A DNA stretch of 32,739 nt, taken from contig CAMHIS010000026.1 in the NCBI GenBank assembly GCA_946185285.1, positions 1-32,739 on the forward strand, written 5' to 3'. This stretch comes from an uncultured Prevotellaceae bacterium (GTDB lineage Bacteria; Bacteroidota; Bacteroidia; Bacteroidales; Bacteroidaceae). The position numbers were made by a program, and so were the translations under genes. The notes beneath the pieces are model-generated. The model saw only the letters and a program-made list of their open reading frames with translations, did no database searches and was not told the origin of the DNA. Positions 1-10,579 of this stretch are shown here, piece after piece. Positions within the stretch are counted from its first letter, which is position 1. Every line of letters begins with the position of its first letter.

Positions 1-158
1 ATTTCTCTAACCAAGAGGCTTCCGGCAAATATGTCTGCTCCATTTGTGGCTATGTTTACGACCCCGCCGAACACGACGGCGTGACCTTCGAAGACTTGCC
101 TGACGACTGGCGTTGCCCCCGGTGCAAGCAGCCCAAGGCGAAGTTTAATAAAGCATAG
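1..158 (+). CDS. Rubredoxin-domain protein, C-terminal part (5' end outside window)
   Basis: An open frame enters from the left edge (first full codon at base 3) and stops with TAG at 156-158. It contains a complete rubredoxin fold: [10 protein letters not shown], then FEDLPDDW, then [11 protein letters not shown]. The four cysteines form the usual two CxxC knuckles that hold one iron for one-electron transfer. The loop between the knuckles is shorter than in classic free-standing rubredoxins, and the domain sits at the very C-terminus. Both fit the rubredoxin tail of flavin-reductase fusions (high-molecular-weight rubredoxin) or a rubrerythrin-like protein. The upstream part is missing, so the full protein cannot be named. 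The rubredoxin domain itself is certain. Confidence 0.88.
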   Translation, partial: FSNQEASGKYVCSICGYVYDPAEHDGVTFEDLPDDWRCPRCKQPKAKFNKA

Positions 159-962
159 GCTGAATCTGTCGGACTATGAGAATACGGCGTACGGTTCACC
201 ACAAACCATATAGAAATATGGGAAATCTGCGTCCTTAGCAGGGCTGCCCCTATATTCTATGTTCGCTCGTAGCAAGTGCGGTGGTGATTGTGCGGCGGAG
301 GGAAAAGTTTGGAAAAATGTTCTTTTCTTGGAGAAAAGCAGCATAGCCGAGCGGTGATATTAGGGAAATGTGTCAGGCTCTGCTTGGTGAAGAAGGGTGA
401 CCAGTACACGATTGAGCCACTGCCCAGACGCTGACCCAATCCGAAAGGAGGGAGCGGATGGACAGTGCGCTTACCTCTCGTTACAATAGCTGAAGGTGAC
501 GAACATCGGTGCGGGCGTATCAGTGGCGCAATAAGTTTGCCGGCCTTTCTATGGTGTTTAACTTCACCAACGTCGGTAACGAGGAGAGCTGAGTATTTGA
601 TTCAGAAAAATCCACCACATCCGTCACCACAGCAAAAACACCTGACAGTCAGAAAGATACGCAGTAACGGATAATGGTGACGGGTGACGGATAATGATGA
701 CGGGTGACGGATAATGATGACGGGTGATGGATGCTCGGCGGTGACGGCTGTAAGCCGATGTTCACGGACGGTGAATGTTTATTCACGGGCGGTGAGTCGC
801 TGCGGACGGCCAAGATGATTAACCAGCTCCTCACCGCGCATTCCATCCGTCATCTGCCACCTCCACCCATCACCCCGTAACCTGCTGATTACGAATATAA
901 TAGACTAAAAGTGACGGAATGACGGATTCTTTTTTCCTCTAATCAGTCATTCGGTCTGAGAC
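159..962. other. Long intergenic stretch without a convincing gene
   Basis: About 800 bases without a supported gene, tRNA or known riboswitch. Short open frames exist on both strands but have low-complexity or implausible translations. Between about 260 and 590, short plus-strand stretches in different frames read like protein pieces (RREKFGKMFF; SERRERMDSALTS; NKFAGLSMVFNFTNVG ending in TGA at 589-591). They are broken by stops, so a decayed gene is possible but unproven. The 3' half holds a 20-bp tandem repeat, listed separately. Confidence 0.5.
661..748. repeat. 20-bp tandem repeat, about 3.5 copies
   Basis: Unit ATAATGATGACGGGTGACGG occurs at 671-690 (one change), 691-710 (exact) and 711-730 (one change), with partial units on both sides. 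It is followed by two related copies of TTCACGGRCGGTGA at 761-774 and 782-795, each containing a short TTCAC/GTGAA-type dyad. No open frame of credible composition runs through it. Confidence 0.85.
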
Positions 963-1003
963 AAAAAAAACCGCTGAACCCTGGCGAGGATTCAGCGGTT
1001 TTT
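963..1003 (-). terminator. Rho-independent terminator of the GH43 gene
   Basis: Inverted repeat AACCGCTGAA (969-978) / TTCAGCGGTT (991-1000), extended by A:T pairs, with a 12-nt loop and a run of A on the plus strand that becomes a T tract on the minus strand. It lies 11 bases past the stop of the minus-strand GH43 gene. The T run on the other side makes it potentially bidirectional. Confidence 0.85.
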
Positions 1004-1013
1004 CAGAATAACA

Positions 1014-3077
1014 TCAGTTGATCAGGAAGATCTTGGTCTGACCGTTGTAGGTGGCCTTGATGGTGGCACGGCCCTCAACGATGGGACTCACCTCGAACTT
1101 CACGAGATTAGGAGCCTTTTCGCAGGTAGCTTGTACCTTAGCCCCAGCTTTCAGCGGAGCATAGAGCTGATAGTGGTCGCACTTGGTATAACCGTTCTGG
1201 TTGGTTGACATGATGGGGCTGGCGGGGATGTTCAGCTTCTTGCCATCAACGGTGATAGTCACTTCAGGTACGAAGGGAGTAGGACGGGCGTCATTTTTGC
1301 TGAAGCCGATACCGTGAAGGTCGAACAAGCCCTGCGGACGCTGGGGCTGCTGGGGACCACGTCGGCCACCGCCGAACTGCGGACGTCCCTGCTGCTGCTC
1401 AGGCTGCTGCACCTCCGGCCCCTCGGCTATGAGGTAGATGGCGTGCTTGCCGGTCAGTCCTTCAAGGTCGGGAACCTTAATGGAAACCGTTGACGGCTGA
1501 TTGACAGGATCATTCTCTTTAATAGCTATGACGCCAATCTCCTTACCCTTCCAGGGGTCGTCGAGCTTGACATGAATCTTGAAGGCACCCTTTCCGCTGT
1601 TGGTCAGGTCCAGGTACAAAAAGGCGTTGTCGCCCTTCTTGATGCCCTCGAAAGCCTTACAGCCCTTGGTATCCTGAGCCAGACCGCCGAAGCCGAAGTA
1701 CTTGAAGCCGATGATACCGCCGTTCTGGATGCCAGCTAGGTCCATCGAGTTTTTCCACACGTCGTGGTTGTCCTGCATATACTGGTTGCTGTTGGGGCCA
1801 TACATGAAGCAGGCCAGACCAGCCGAATAGTAGGCGTAAGGCGGCAGACCGAAGATCTGGAAACCCTCGCTAGTCACTTCGGCACCCGTATAGGTATTGC
1901 CGTCGGCAGCAGCAGCCACCCACTCGTTACCCTTCACATAGGGGTCGTAGCCAGTAATCTTCACCACGCCACCCTTGGCCACAGGCTTCTTGTCCCATGT
2001 AATCTTCACAGGAGCGACCATGGCCTGACGGGCATTGCCGAAGCCACGCGGCGGACGATGATAGAACACATACCACTGGCCATTGATCTCCTGCAGCGAA
2101 CCGTGGGTGTTATGGCCTGCATTGGTGGTAATCAGCTTGCCACCGTCCTCGCCAACGACCACACCACGCGAGTCAACGAGCACACCACCCGAGCGCCAAG
2201 GGCCAAGGGGTGAGTCGCCAAAGGCATAACGCAAGGCCGAGTTGGTATTGCCCAGTCCGTACTCCTTGCCAGAGTAGCCAGAGAACACCATCACGTACTT
2301 GTTGCCCACCTGGCGGATAGAGGAAGCCTCGAAGAAATTGAAGTCGAGCGGGTTCTGACCCTGATAGAGGGCCTTGTATTCGCTGCCTGCACGGTCCAAC
2401 AGACGGCCGTCGGCACTACAAGCAGGGATAAACGGGTCAATGGGCTCCGTACCCTCGCGCTTCGAGTACATGGTCTTCTGGTCGAGCTCAACAGCCGTCG
2501 AGTGCTGGAAACCGTAGAACACGTAGGCACGGTAGCCGATATCGTAGTCCTTGTCCTTCTTGTCGGTGATGTTCTCAATAAACACCGAGGGGTCGAAGTC
2601 GATGATGGAGCCGGGCAGGCACTGGCGGCCGTCCTCGGTCAGGTTGACGGGCGTGAAGGGACCGTTGGGGCGGTCGCCCTTACACACCATCGGTGTGCGG
2701 CGCCAGCCGCGGCTGTGTGGGTAGAGCCAGTAGGTCTTCTTGCCCGTGGCACGGTCGGTGGTGCATACCAGGTCGGGGGCGTACATTGTGTCCCACTGTC
2801 CGTCGACATACCACGTGAAGATGGGACCTTCGTCGCGCCACTGTGAGAGGTCTTCGACGGGTGCCGACCACATGCGGATGTCGGGACCGCAGTAGGCGGA
2901 GTAGTTCACGTCGTGCGAGCCGATGATGTAGGCACGCAGCTTGCCGGGGTTGTCAGGGTCCTCAAACACGCGGGGTTCGCCGTCGGGCACATGTTCCCAC
3001 AGGGGCAGGTAGGGGTTCTGGGCATTGACTGCCGTGAAGCCTAAGAGTAGGGTTAACTGTAAAAAAAGTCTTTTCAT
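1014..3077 (-). CDS. Secreted glycoside hydrolase family 43 enzyme with CBM6-like C-terminal module
   Basis: 687 residues. A type I signal peptide (about 1-19, ending AVNA) exports it. A five-bladed GH43 catalytic domain spans about 25-385. Likely catalytic residues are base D40 in EDP, pKa-setting D162 in FDPSVF, and acid E250 in FFEASS, with H325 in NTHGS as the usual late histidine. Family members release arabinose or xylose from arabinoxylan; the exact substrate cannot be read from sequence. A beta-sandwich resembling CBM6 follows (about 470-592). It is split by a 27-residue Gln/Arg/Gly/Pro-rich insert (557-583) in a surface loop, which is unusual. A further beta-rich tail ends at 687 without a sorting motif. 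The gene is divergent from the GH10 gene at 3248 and has its own promoter and terminator. Confidence 0.88.
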   Translation of the reverse strand: MKRLFLQLTLLLGFTAVNAQNPYLPLWEHVPDGEPRVFEDPDNPGKLRAYIIGSHDVNYSAYCGPDIRMWSAPVEDLSQWRDEGPIFTWYVDGQWDTMYAPDLVCTTDRATGKKTYWLYPHSRGWRRTPMVCKGDRPNGPFTPVNLTEDGRQCLPGSIIDFDPSVFIENITDKKDKDYDIGYRAYVFYGFQHSTAVELDQKTMYSKREGTEPIDPFIPACSADGRLLDRAGSEYKALYQGQNPLDFNFFEASSIRQVGNKYVMVFSGYSGKEYGLGNTNSALRYAFGDSPLGPWRSGGVLVDSRGVVVGEDGGKLITTNAGHNTHGSLQEINGQWYVFYHRPPRGFGNARQAMVAPVKITWDKKPVAKGGVVKITGYDPYVKGNEWVAAAADGNTYTGAEVTSEGFQIFGLPPYAYYSAGLACFMYGPNSNQYMQDNHDVWKNSMDLAGIQNGGIIGFKYFGFGGLAQDTKGCKAFEGIKKGDNAFLYLDLTNSGKGAFKIHVKLDDPWKGKEIGVIAIKENDPVNQPSTVSIKVPDLEGLTGKHAIYLIAEGPEVQQPEQQQGRPQFGGGRRGPQQPQRPQGLFDLHGIGFSKNDARPTPFVPEVTITVDGKKLNIPASPIMSTNQNGYTKCDHYQLYAPLKAGAKVQATCEKAPNLVKFEVSPIVEGRATIKATYNGQTKIFLIN

Positions 3078-3115
3078 CGTTGTAAGGGGTTTTAGATGTT
3101 AGTTATTACAGGATG

Positions 3116-3123
3116 CAAAGTTA
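3116..3123 (-). promoter_or_regulatory. Bacteroidota -7 promoter element of the GH43 gene
   Basis: Minus-strand TAACTTTG matches the Bacteroidota -7 consensus TAnnTTTG, 38 bases upstream of the GH43 start. A minus-strand TTTG lies only 12 bases upstream, so the -33 box is weak. Confidence 0.6.
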
Positions 3124-3198
3124 CCCAATCCCCGTCAAACGGCGTTTTTATAATGTATCTTATTCTTTAGGATTTGTCCCTTTTTGGGGCGGACGTTG

Positions 3199-3228
3199 TT
3201 GCAGAACGGGATAAAAGCGTTACCTTTG
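3199..3228 (+). promoter_or_regulatory. Promoter of the GH10 gene
   Basis: TTG at 3199-3201 is followed after 19 bases by TACCTTTG at 3221-3228, the -33/-7 pair of Bacteroidota promoters. The GH10 ATG is 20 bases downstream. Confidence 0.7.
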
Positions 3229-3247
3229 CAGGAAAAATGTATAAGGT

Positions 3248-5758
3248 ATGAAAAAACTAACGCTACTATCTGTCCTGCTGGCAACCATTACCGGGACCAT
3301 TACGGCACAGACCGAAGAGACCATCGACATCAGTGGCAACAACACGTCGTCGAGCTACGTGAGCTACAACAAGACCATCTCGCTGCCGGCCTCGAAGACC
3401 GTCAACGTGAAGATGGCACGCTACTGCTACTTCTCGTCGACCATCAGCGGCAGCGGACTGCTCAACCTCTACCCCGGCGGCGAGCGCAGCTACTTAGGCA
3501 CGGAGAAGGGGGCGGCCTGGCCCAACTGGAACAACTACAAGGGCGACATACACATCTACCCGTTCAAGGAGAACTCGCCCTCGGCGGGCTTCTACGGCGT
3601 GGTGCTGGCCCACGGCGGCAAGTCGTTCTCGCCCGAGAACGTAGAGGACGCCGTGAAGCAGGGCAAGGTGAACACGTCGATGCAGAACAACCGCGTCACC
3701 CTGCACAGCGGGGCCACCATCTGCTGCGAGGCCAACACCGCCGGGGCGGGCTTCCGCATCGGTGAGCTGCAGACGGAGGCGGGCTCGAGCATCATCGGAT
3801 ATATGAAGAAGAACACGCGGGCGGCCTACTTCCTGTTGGGCTGTCTGAACACCGATGCCACGCTGGCAGGCACCATTGCGCCGCCCGACTATAGTGACAC
3901 CCACCCGCTGGGCATCATCAAGGAGGGCAAGGGTACCTACCGCATCACTGGCAATCAGAACTACCTGACCGGGGCGCTCCGCGTGATGGAAGGCCGTGTG
4001 CTGGTGAATAACGACCGCTCGGAGGCTTTGGTAAGGAAAATGCGAGGTGGCTTAGGTGCCAAGACCAACGAAAACGAGGCCATCGCCTACGTCTTCACGA
4101 AGGGTGTGCTCGGCGGAACGGGCAGCATCGGCGGTAGCGTCGACCTCTACGGCACCATTGACCCGGGCGACGTTGAAGCAGGTACGCTGACCATCCGGAA
4201 CTATGCCACACCCACGAAGAACGCCCACCTCACCGTCCATCCTGCCTCGGTGCTGCGCTTCAGGATAGACAACGGCATTGGCCGTCTGGACATTGGCGGT
4301 ACGCTGAAATACAGCCAGTCGACGGAGGACTTCGCCACAAGCGACGCTCAACCCGTCGTGATGCTTGAAGTTCCTGACAGCTTTGAGGCTACGGTGGGCA
4401 TCGAGCTGACCCTTCTCACCGCCAAGGCCAAGAGCGGCGACTGGCAGTTCCGCTTTCAGCAGCCCGGCAAGGGCACGTGGGTGCTTGAAGAGCAAAACGA
4501 CGCCGACGGTTATAAGCTGGTGGCGCGGCTGACATCTATGGAAGATGCCAACCCCGACGACTCCGACGACCCGGAGGCCACCGACCCCATCGGTTCTCCG
4601 ATGGGTCCCTACTACGACGACGGCATCGCCGACAACACCGACACGCACACCCTGCGCTACTACGCCGAACGGAACGGCAAGAACATCGGCGTGGCCGTCT
4701 CGTCGTGGAAAGGCAATATGGAGGAGGGCGGCAAGCAGTTCAACATGCTCGTGGCCGAGAACGAGATGAAGATGGAGACGCTGCAGCCCCAGCGCGGCCA
4801 GTTCTCGTTTGGCAGTGCCGACGGCTTGGTGAGCTTCGCCCAGCGCAACAAGATGGCCATGCGTGGCCACTGCCTCGTCTGGCACCAGCAGCAGCCCGAG
4901 TGGCTGAGCAGCGACGGCAAGAAGAACGACAAGGGGTGGACGCGCAAGGAGGCCCTGGAGATTATGAAGAGCCACATCACCAACGTCATGAAGCACTTCA
5001 AGGGCAAGGTCAAGGAGTGGGACGTGGTGAACGAGTGCCTGGACGACGATCAGAGCATCATCCGCACCAACCCCGATGCCTACACCCTGCGCCAGAACGT
5101 CTGGCAGCGGGCCATCGGCGACGACTACATCGACTCGGCATTCGTCTACGCCCGCCAGGCCGACCCGACGGCCCTGCTCTACCTGAACGACTACGACGTA
5201 GAGATGCAGGGCAAGGCCAAGGCGGTGGCCTTCTATAACATCGTGAAACGCCTGCAGCAGCATGGCATCCCCATCGACGGCGTCGGCCTGCAGTGCCACT
5301 TCTCCGTGGGCGACGTCGATTCGGTGAAGTTCGAACGCACCATCCGTCGCTTTGGCGACGACGGGCTGAAGTGCATCATCACCGAACTGGACATGGGTGT
5401 CGGCTCGACGTCGGCCAAGGACCTGGAAGAGCAGGCCCGCAACTACCGCGTCGTCACCGACATCATGCTTAACAACGCCAACTGCCCGTCGATGGTCATC
5501 TGGGGCATCAAGGACAACGACTCGTGGCGAAGCGGCTCTAACCCATTGCTCTACACCGCCCAGCTGGGCCGCAAGCCCGCCTGGTATGCCGTCCGCTCGG
5601 CCTTACGCCACCGGTCCATCGTTACCGATGTGAAGCCTGTGCAGGCAGCCGTTGCCCCCTCTGATGCCATCTACGACTTAAAAGGCCGCCGCATCGGTAG
5701 CGGCAGCCTTAAGTCTGGTATATATATAAAAGGTGGGCGTAAGATTGTGGTGCGCTGA
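3248..5758 (+). CDS. Secreted GH10 endo-xylanase with N-terminal beta-solenoid and C-terminal sorting motif
   Basis: 836 residues. A signal peptide (1-20) precedes about 410 residues of beta-strand-rich sequence. Within it, segments such as GIIKEGKGTYRITGNQ and VLGGTGSIGGSVDLYGTIDPG look like autotransporter-associated (PATR-type) beta-solenoid repeats. An Asp-rich linker (about 434-448) leads to a GH10 domain (about 475-790) with acid/base E596 (DVVNEC) and nucleophile E713 (ITELDMG). GH10 enzymes cleave internal beta-1,4 xylan bonds. The last 30 residues (YDLKGRRIG... GIYIKGGRKIVVR) match the short Prevotella C-terminal sorting motif, suggesting export to the cell surface by the type IX system. 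The gene's TGA directly abuts the stop of the convergent CotH gene, with no base between. The solenoid may act as a spacer or polysaccharide-binding stalk (inference). Confidence 0.9.
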   Translation: MKKLTLLSVLLATITGTITAQTEETIDISGNNTSSSYVSYNKTISLPASKTVNVKMARYCYFSSTISGSGLLNLYPGGERSYLGTEKGAAWPNWNNYKGDIHIYPFKENSPSAGFYGVVLAHGGKSFSPENVEDAVKQGKVNTSMQNNRVTLHSGATICCEANTAGAGFRIGELQTEAGSSIIGYMKKNTRAAYFLLGCLNTDATLAGTIAPPDYSDTHPLGIIKEGKGTYRITGNQNYLTGALRVMEGRVLVNNDRSEALVRKMRGGLGAKTNENEAIAYVFTKGVLGGTGSIGGSVDLYGTIDPGDVEAGTLTIRNYATPTKNAHLTVHPASVLRFRIDNGIGRLDIGGTLKYSQSTEDFATSDAQPVVMLEVPDSFEATVGIELTLLTAKAKSGDWQFRFQQPGKGTWVLEEQNDADGYKLVARLTSMEDANPDDSDDPEATDPIGSPMGPYYDDGIADNTDTHTLRYYAERNGKNIGVAVSSWKGNMEEGGKQFNMLVAENEMKMETLQPQRGQFSFGSADGLVSFAQRNKMAMRGHCLVWHQQQPEWLSSDGKKNDKGWTRKEALEIMKSHITNVMKHFKGKVKEWDVVNECLDDDQSIIRTNPDAYTLRQNVWQRAIGDDYIDSAFVYARQADPTALLYLNDYDVEMQGKAKAVAFYNIVKRLQQHGIPIDGVGLQCHFSVGDVDSVKFERTIRRFGDDGLKCIITELDMGVGSTSAKDLEEQARNYRVVTDIMLNNANCPSMVIWGIKDNDSWRSGSNPLLYTAQLGRKPAWYAVRSALRHRSIVTDVKPVQAAVAPSDAIYDLKGRRIGSGSLKSGIYIKGGRKIVVR

Positions 5759-5779
5759 TTATCGTACCACCACCTTGCG
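5738..5779. terminator. Hairpin across the abutting stop codons of GH10 and CotH genes
   Basis: A 17-nt arm at 5738-5754 pairs with 5763-5779 (15 of 17 positions including two wobbles), with an 8-nt loop that holds most of both stop codons. The arms encode the near-identical sorting-motif tails of the two convergent proteins (GRKIVVR and GRKVVVR). The hairpin could end transcription or protect 3' ends from both sides, although there is no T tract. Confidence 0.55.
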
Positions 5780-8047
5780 GCCATTGACGATGTAGATGCC
5801 CTTTGAGGGACGGTCTACCAGCTGGCCACTCAGGTTATAGAACTTGCCATCAGCTGACTTGCTTTTGACGCCGGCCACATCGAGCGTCCCGGCAGAGGGA
5901 ACGAGATAGGCGGCAGTGACGTTGGCGTTGCTGCCGCTGTTCACTTTCATGGCGTTGATGTGTACAAAGCTGTCGTTACGCGCCCTGCCCTCGTTGGTGG
6001 GAGCCGTCTTCAGGTCGGCCAAGGGCAGGACGACGGCCTGCAGCGCCGTGTCCCAGTAGGGGTCGCTGCTGTTGAACGACACGATAATCTGCTTGTAAGG
6101 TCCGTGGTCGGTCAGTCGGTTGGCCAGGATGCGCAGTCCGCTCCCCGTGCCGCGCAGCACCAGCTTGTCGTACTGGCTGACGTCGGCAAACAGCTTGTAG
6201 CTGACGGAACTGAAGCCGGCTACGGTGCCGCCACCGCCGACATTGTTGTTGAGGTTCCACTCGGTATTGACGGTCGTGGCCGTCGGCTGCGCGTTGGCGC
6301 CCGTGCCGTTCCACTCGTGGAACATCGAGGCCGTGAACTTCGTCCAGTCGTCCGGAGCTTCAAAGTCGTCGATGTCAACGTAGTTCATGATATAGCCAAG
6401 CACATTGTCGGTACGCACGGGGAAGTACTCCGTCAGCAGGCGCTGGCGCTCGGCCATATAGTGATTGTCGACGGTGTAGAGCTGGCCGCGCGACTGCCAC
6501 TGATGCACGTCGCGGCGGTAGTCGCCCCAGCGGGCGGCCTCAGCGTAGATGGCGCCCGAGATGGTGTTGTAGAGACTGTCCCACACCTCGACCACGCTCT
6601 GCTCGCCAAGCAGTCCGTCCTTGGCCAGCAGCTCCTTGGCGCGACGCAGGTAGCGGCGGGCGAAGTCATCGTTACGCAGCAGGTTTTGGAAGATGCCGGT
6701 GGGGAAGGCGTTGCCGTTGTTCTTCGAGAGCACGTTCTCACGGGCACTCTCGAAGATAATCTCCGTGTCCCAGCAGAGGAAGCGGAAGCCCTGGCTGTCA
6801 TCGCCCCGGCGGCGGATGGCGTACCAGTTATGGTGGTCCCAGTCGGTGTTGCCGCCATACTGGTTGATAAGCATATAGTCAATGAAGGCGTCGATATCGA
6901 GCAGGGAGTCGAGCTGCTGAAGGGGGGCGTCGCTGGGGAAACCAGCGACCGCACTGACCATCTGCTCCCAGGCGTCGAGGGTGCCTTCGGCGGCTTCGAT
7001 GTGGTTGCCGCCGTCCTCCTCAATCTTGATGACGTCGATGTCGCTCTTCTTGCCGCCCAAATGGTCCTTGCCAAACTGTTCGTCCACACGTTCGGCCATG
7101 TTGTAGAGTCCCCAGTACATGCCATTAAGAAAGAGGTGGACGTAGAGGGCGTTGATGCCCAGTCCGCTGATGCGGCGCTGCATGCGCCGGGCCCACACGT
7201 CGCGGGAGTACTGTGCTTTGGTGCGGTTGCTCTCGCTCCAGTGCTGCCAGGCGTTGCCGAAGTGGCAGCGCACCACCAGCTGGTCGAACTTCGACGGTTC
7301 GCCGCTGCCGAAGACGGGGTATTGCAGCGTCTTCGGGCCGTATTTCTCCTTGAACACCAGGCGGAACGAGTGCTTGGGGTTCTTCTCGGCCAGACGGCCG
7401 TGACCGCCGTGCAGTCGCAGACCGCAGGTGGTCGACAGGTCGTGCTTCTGTGGCCCGCCTATCAGCTCGATGCTGGCCGGGCGGGTCCAGCCGTGCCCTG
7501 TGGCGTCGCCCACGGGCGGGCCTGTGAAGATGTAGATGCCGCCCGTCTCCTCGTCGGGCTCGTGGCTGAACAGGTTGTCGCGGTCGGTGACGATGGAGAG
7601 GATGGGCAGGTCCGACAGGCCCTTCACAATCTTCTGCGCCAGCTGGCGGTTGCCGGTCATCTCCGGATCCATGCCGTAGTCGGCGATGGCCGTGCCCCAG
7701 ATCTGGGTGTACTCGCCCCATGTGTCGGGATAGCCCTTGGGATTGTCGGGCTGCGCCAGGACGGAGGAGGTGAAAATATACGTTGCCGTGGCTACGGGCG
7801 ACAGTGAGTCGCCGATGACCTCGACCGCCCTTACCACCGTCGACTGCTCCAAGTGCAGCGGCTCGGTGTAGCGCTGGCTGGCGGCAGTGGGTGTGCTGCC
7901 GTCGAGTGTATAGTGGACATCCGTCCCCTCAATGGCAACAGTGATGGAGCGGTCGCTGTAAAGGCCGTGGGGTTTGCTGAACTTGGGTTGTGCCTCTGCC
8001 ATCAAGGTGGCAAGCAGAAAGGCAAAGATAGTGTTGGCTCGTGTCAT
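5759..8047 (-). CDS. Secreted CotH-like protein with chitobiase/hexosaminidase C-terminal-type domain
   Basis: 762 residues. After a signal peptide (1-19), residues 25-92 form a small beta-sandwich of the CHB_HEX_C type (VHYTLDGSTPT). A CotH domain follows (about 145-540), with conserved LRLHGG (210-214), NAWQHW, YWGLYNMAERVD (311-322), GGNTDWDHHNWY (398-409) and CWDTEI (425-430). CotH of Bacillus and fungal homologs are atypical protein kinases; whether this secreted bacterial form phosphorylates anything is unknown. Residues about 555-725 form a beta-sandwich that may bind carbohydrate. The protein ends with a sorting motif (FYNLSGQLVDRPSKGIYIVNG). CotH proteins occur in Bacteroidota polysaccharide clusters, so a surface-assembly or carbohydrate-binding role is plausible but inferred. 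Confidence 0.82.
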   Translation of the reverse strand: MTRANTIFAFLLATLMAEAQPKFSKPHGLYSDRSITVAIEGTDVHYTLDGSTPTAASQRYTEPLHLEQSTVVRAVEVIGDSLSPVATATYIFTSSVLAQPDNPKGYPDTWGEYTQIWGTAIADYGMDPEMTGNRQLAQKIVKGLSDLPILSIVTDRDNLFSHEPDEETGGIYIFTGPPVGDATGHGWTRPASIELIGGPQKHDLSTTCGLRLHGGHGRLAEKNPKHSFRLVFKEKYGPKTLQYPVFGSGEPSKFDQLVVRCHFGNAWQHWSESNRTKAQYSRDVWARRMQRRISGLGINALYVHLFLNGMYWGLYNMAERVDEQFGKDHLGGKKSDIDVIKIEEDGGNHIEAAEGTLDAWEQMVSAVAGFPSDAPLQQLDSLLDIDAFIDYMLINQYGGNTDWDHHNWYAIRRRGDDSQGFRFLCWDTEIIFESARENVLSKNNGNAFPTGIFQNLLRNDDFARRYLRRAKELLAKDGLLGEQSVVEVWDSLYNTISGAIYAEAARWGDYRRDVHQWQSRGQLYTVDNHYMAERQRLLTEYFPVRTDNVLGYIMNYVDIDDFEAPDDWTKFTASMFHEWNGTGANAQPTATTVNTEWNLNNNVGGGGTVAGFSSVSYKLFADVSQYDKLVLRGTGSGLRILANRLTDHGPYKQIIVSFNSSDPYWDTALQAVVLPLADLKTAPTNEGRARNDSFVHINAMKVNSGSNANVTAAYLVPSAGTLDVAGVKSKSADGKFYNLSGQLVDRPSKGIYIVNGRKVVVR

Positions 8048-8055
8048 AATGGATG

Positions 8056-8063
8056 CAAAAATA
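8056..8063 (-). promoter_or_regulatory. -7 promoter element of the CotH gene
   Basis: Minus-strand TATTTTTG fits TAnnTTTG, 8 bases upstream of the CotH ATG, so the leader would be very short. A -33 box is poorly defined. Confidence 0.5.
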
Positions 8064-8151
8064 CTACAAAAGAGCGGGAAAACACACTTCCGACGGCAAC
8101 TTTTTTGCTTTATGAAACATAAACGAAAGTATGAGACACAAATAATGGCGG

Positions 8152-8179
8152 TTGCTTTCGGCTTTTTTGGCTATCTTTG
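8152..8179 (+). promoter_or_regulatory. Promoter of the GH10-CE1 gene
   Basis: TATCTTTG at 8172-8179 fits the -7 element, with TTG at 8152-8154 as a -33 box (17-base gap). The ATG follows 35 bases downstream. Confidence 0.65.
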
Positions 8180-8202
8180 CACACAAAATGACTAAACCCT
8201 AA

Positions 8203-10476
<2,274 letters not shown>

Positions 10477-10516
10477 ACTTTGGCGTGCCTCATACGAAAG
10501 GGGCCGCTTTCAAGTC

Positions 10517-10565
10517 GTTCCCACGGTCTGGGTAAAACAACCCAAACCGTGGGAACGTCCTTTTG
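10517..10565 (+). terminator. Strong terminator after the GH10-CE1 gene
   Basis: GTTCCCACGGTCTGGGT (10517-10533) pairs with ACCCAAACCGTGGGAAC (10540-10556), 17 bp with one mismatch and a 6-nt loop, followed by GTCCTTTTG. It separates the xylanase gene from the convergent module at 10580-11484 and may serve both. Confidence 0.8.
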
Positions 10566-10579
10566 CCGCCCGTCGTCAA

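Noticed and set aside
335..380. tRNA-like D-arm (AGCCGAGCGG)
   Set aside because: No T-arm GGTTCGA motif or acceptor stem is present nearby.
285..480. Possible cobalamin riboswitch (a GCCACTG and GGGAAAT-like pieces)
   Set aside because: The conserved core elements are not in the right order or spacing and no B12-related gene follows.
661..748. CRISPR-like array
   Set aside because: Units are directly adjacent 20-mers without unique spacers, and no cas genes are present.
4052..5299. Long open frame antisense to the GH10 gene (415 codons)
   Set aside because: It is the shadow of a G+C-rich gene on the other strand, with Val/Leu/Ala/His-rich composition and no recognisable motifs. The same holds for long antisense frames over CotH, GH30 and ilvB.
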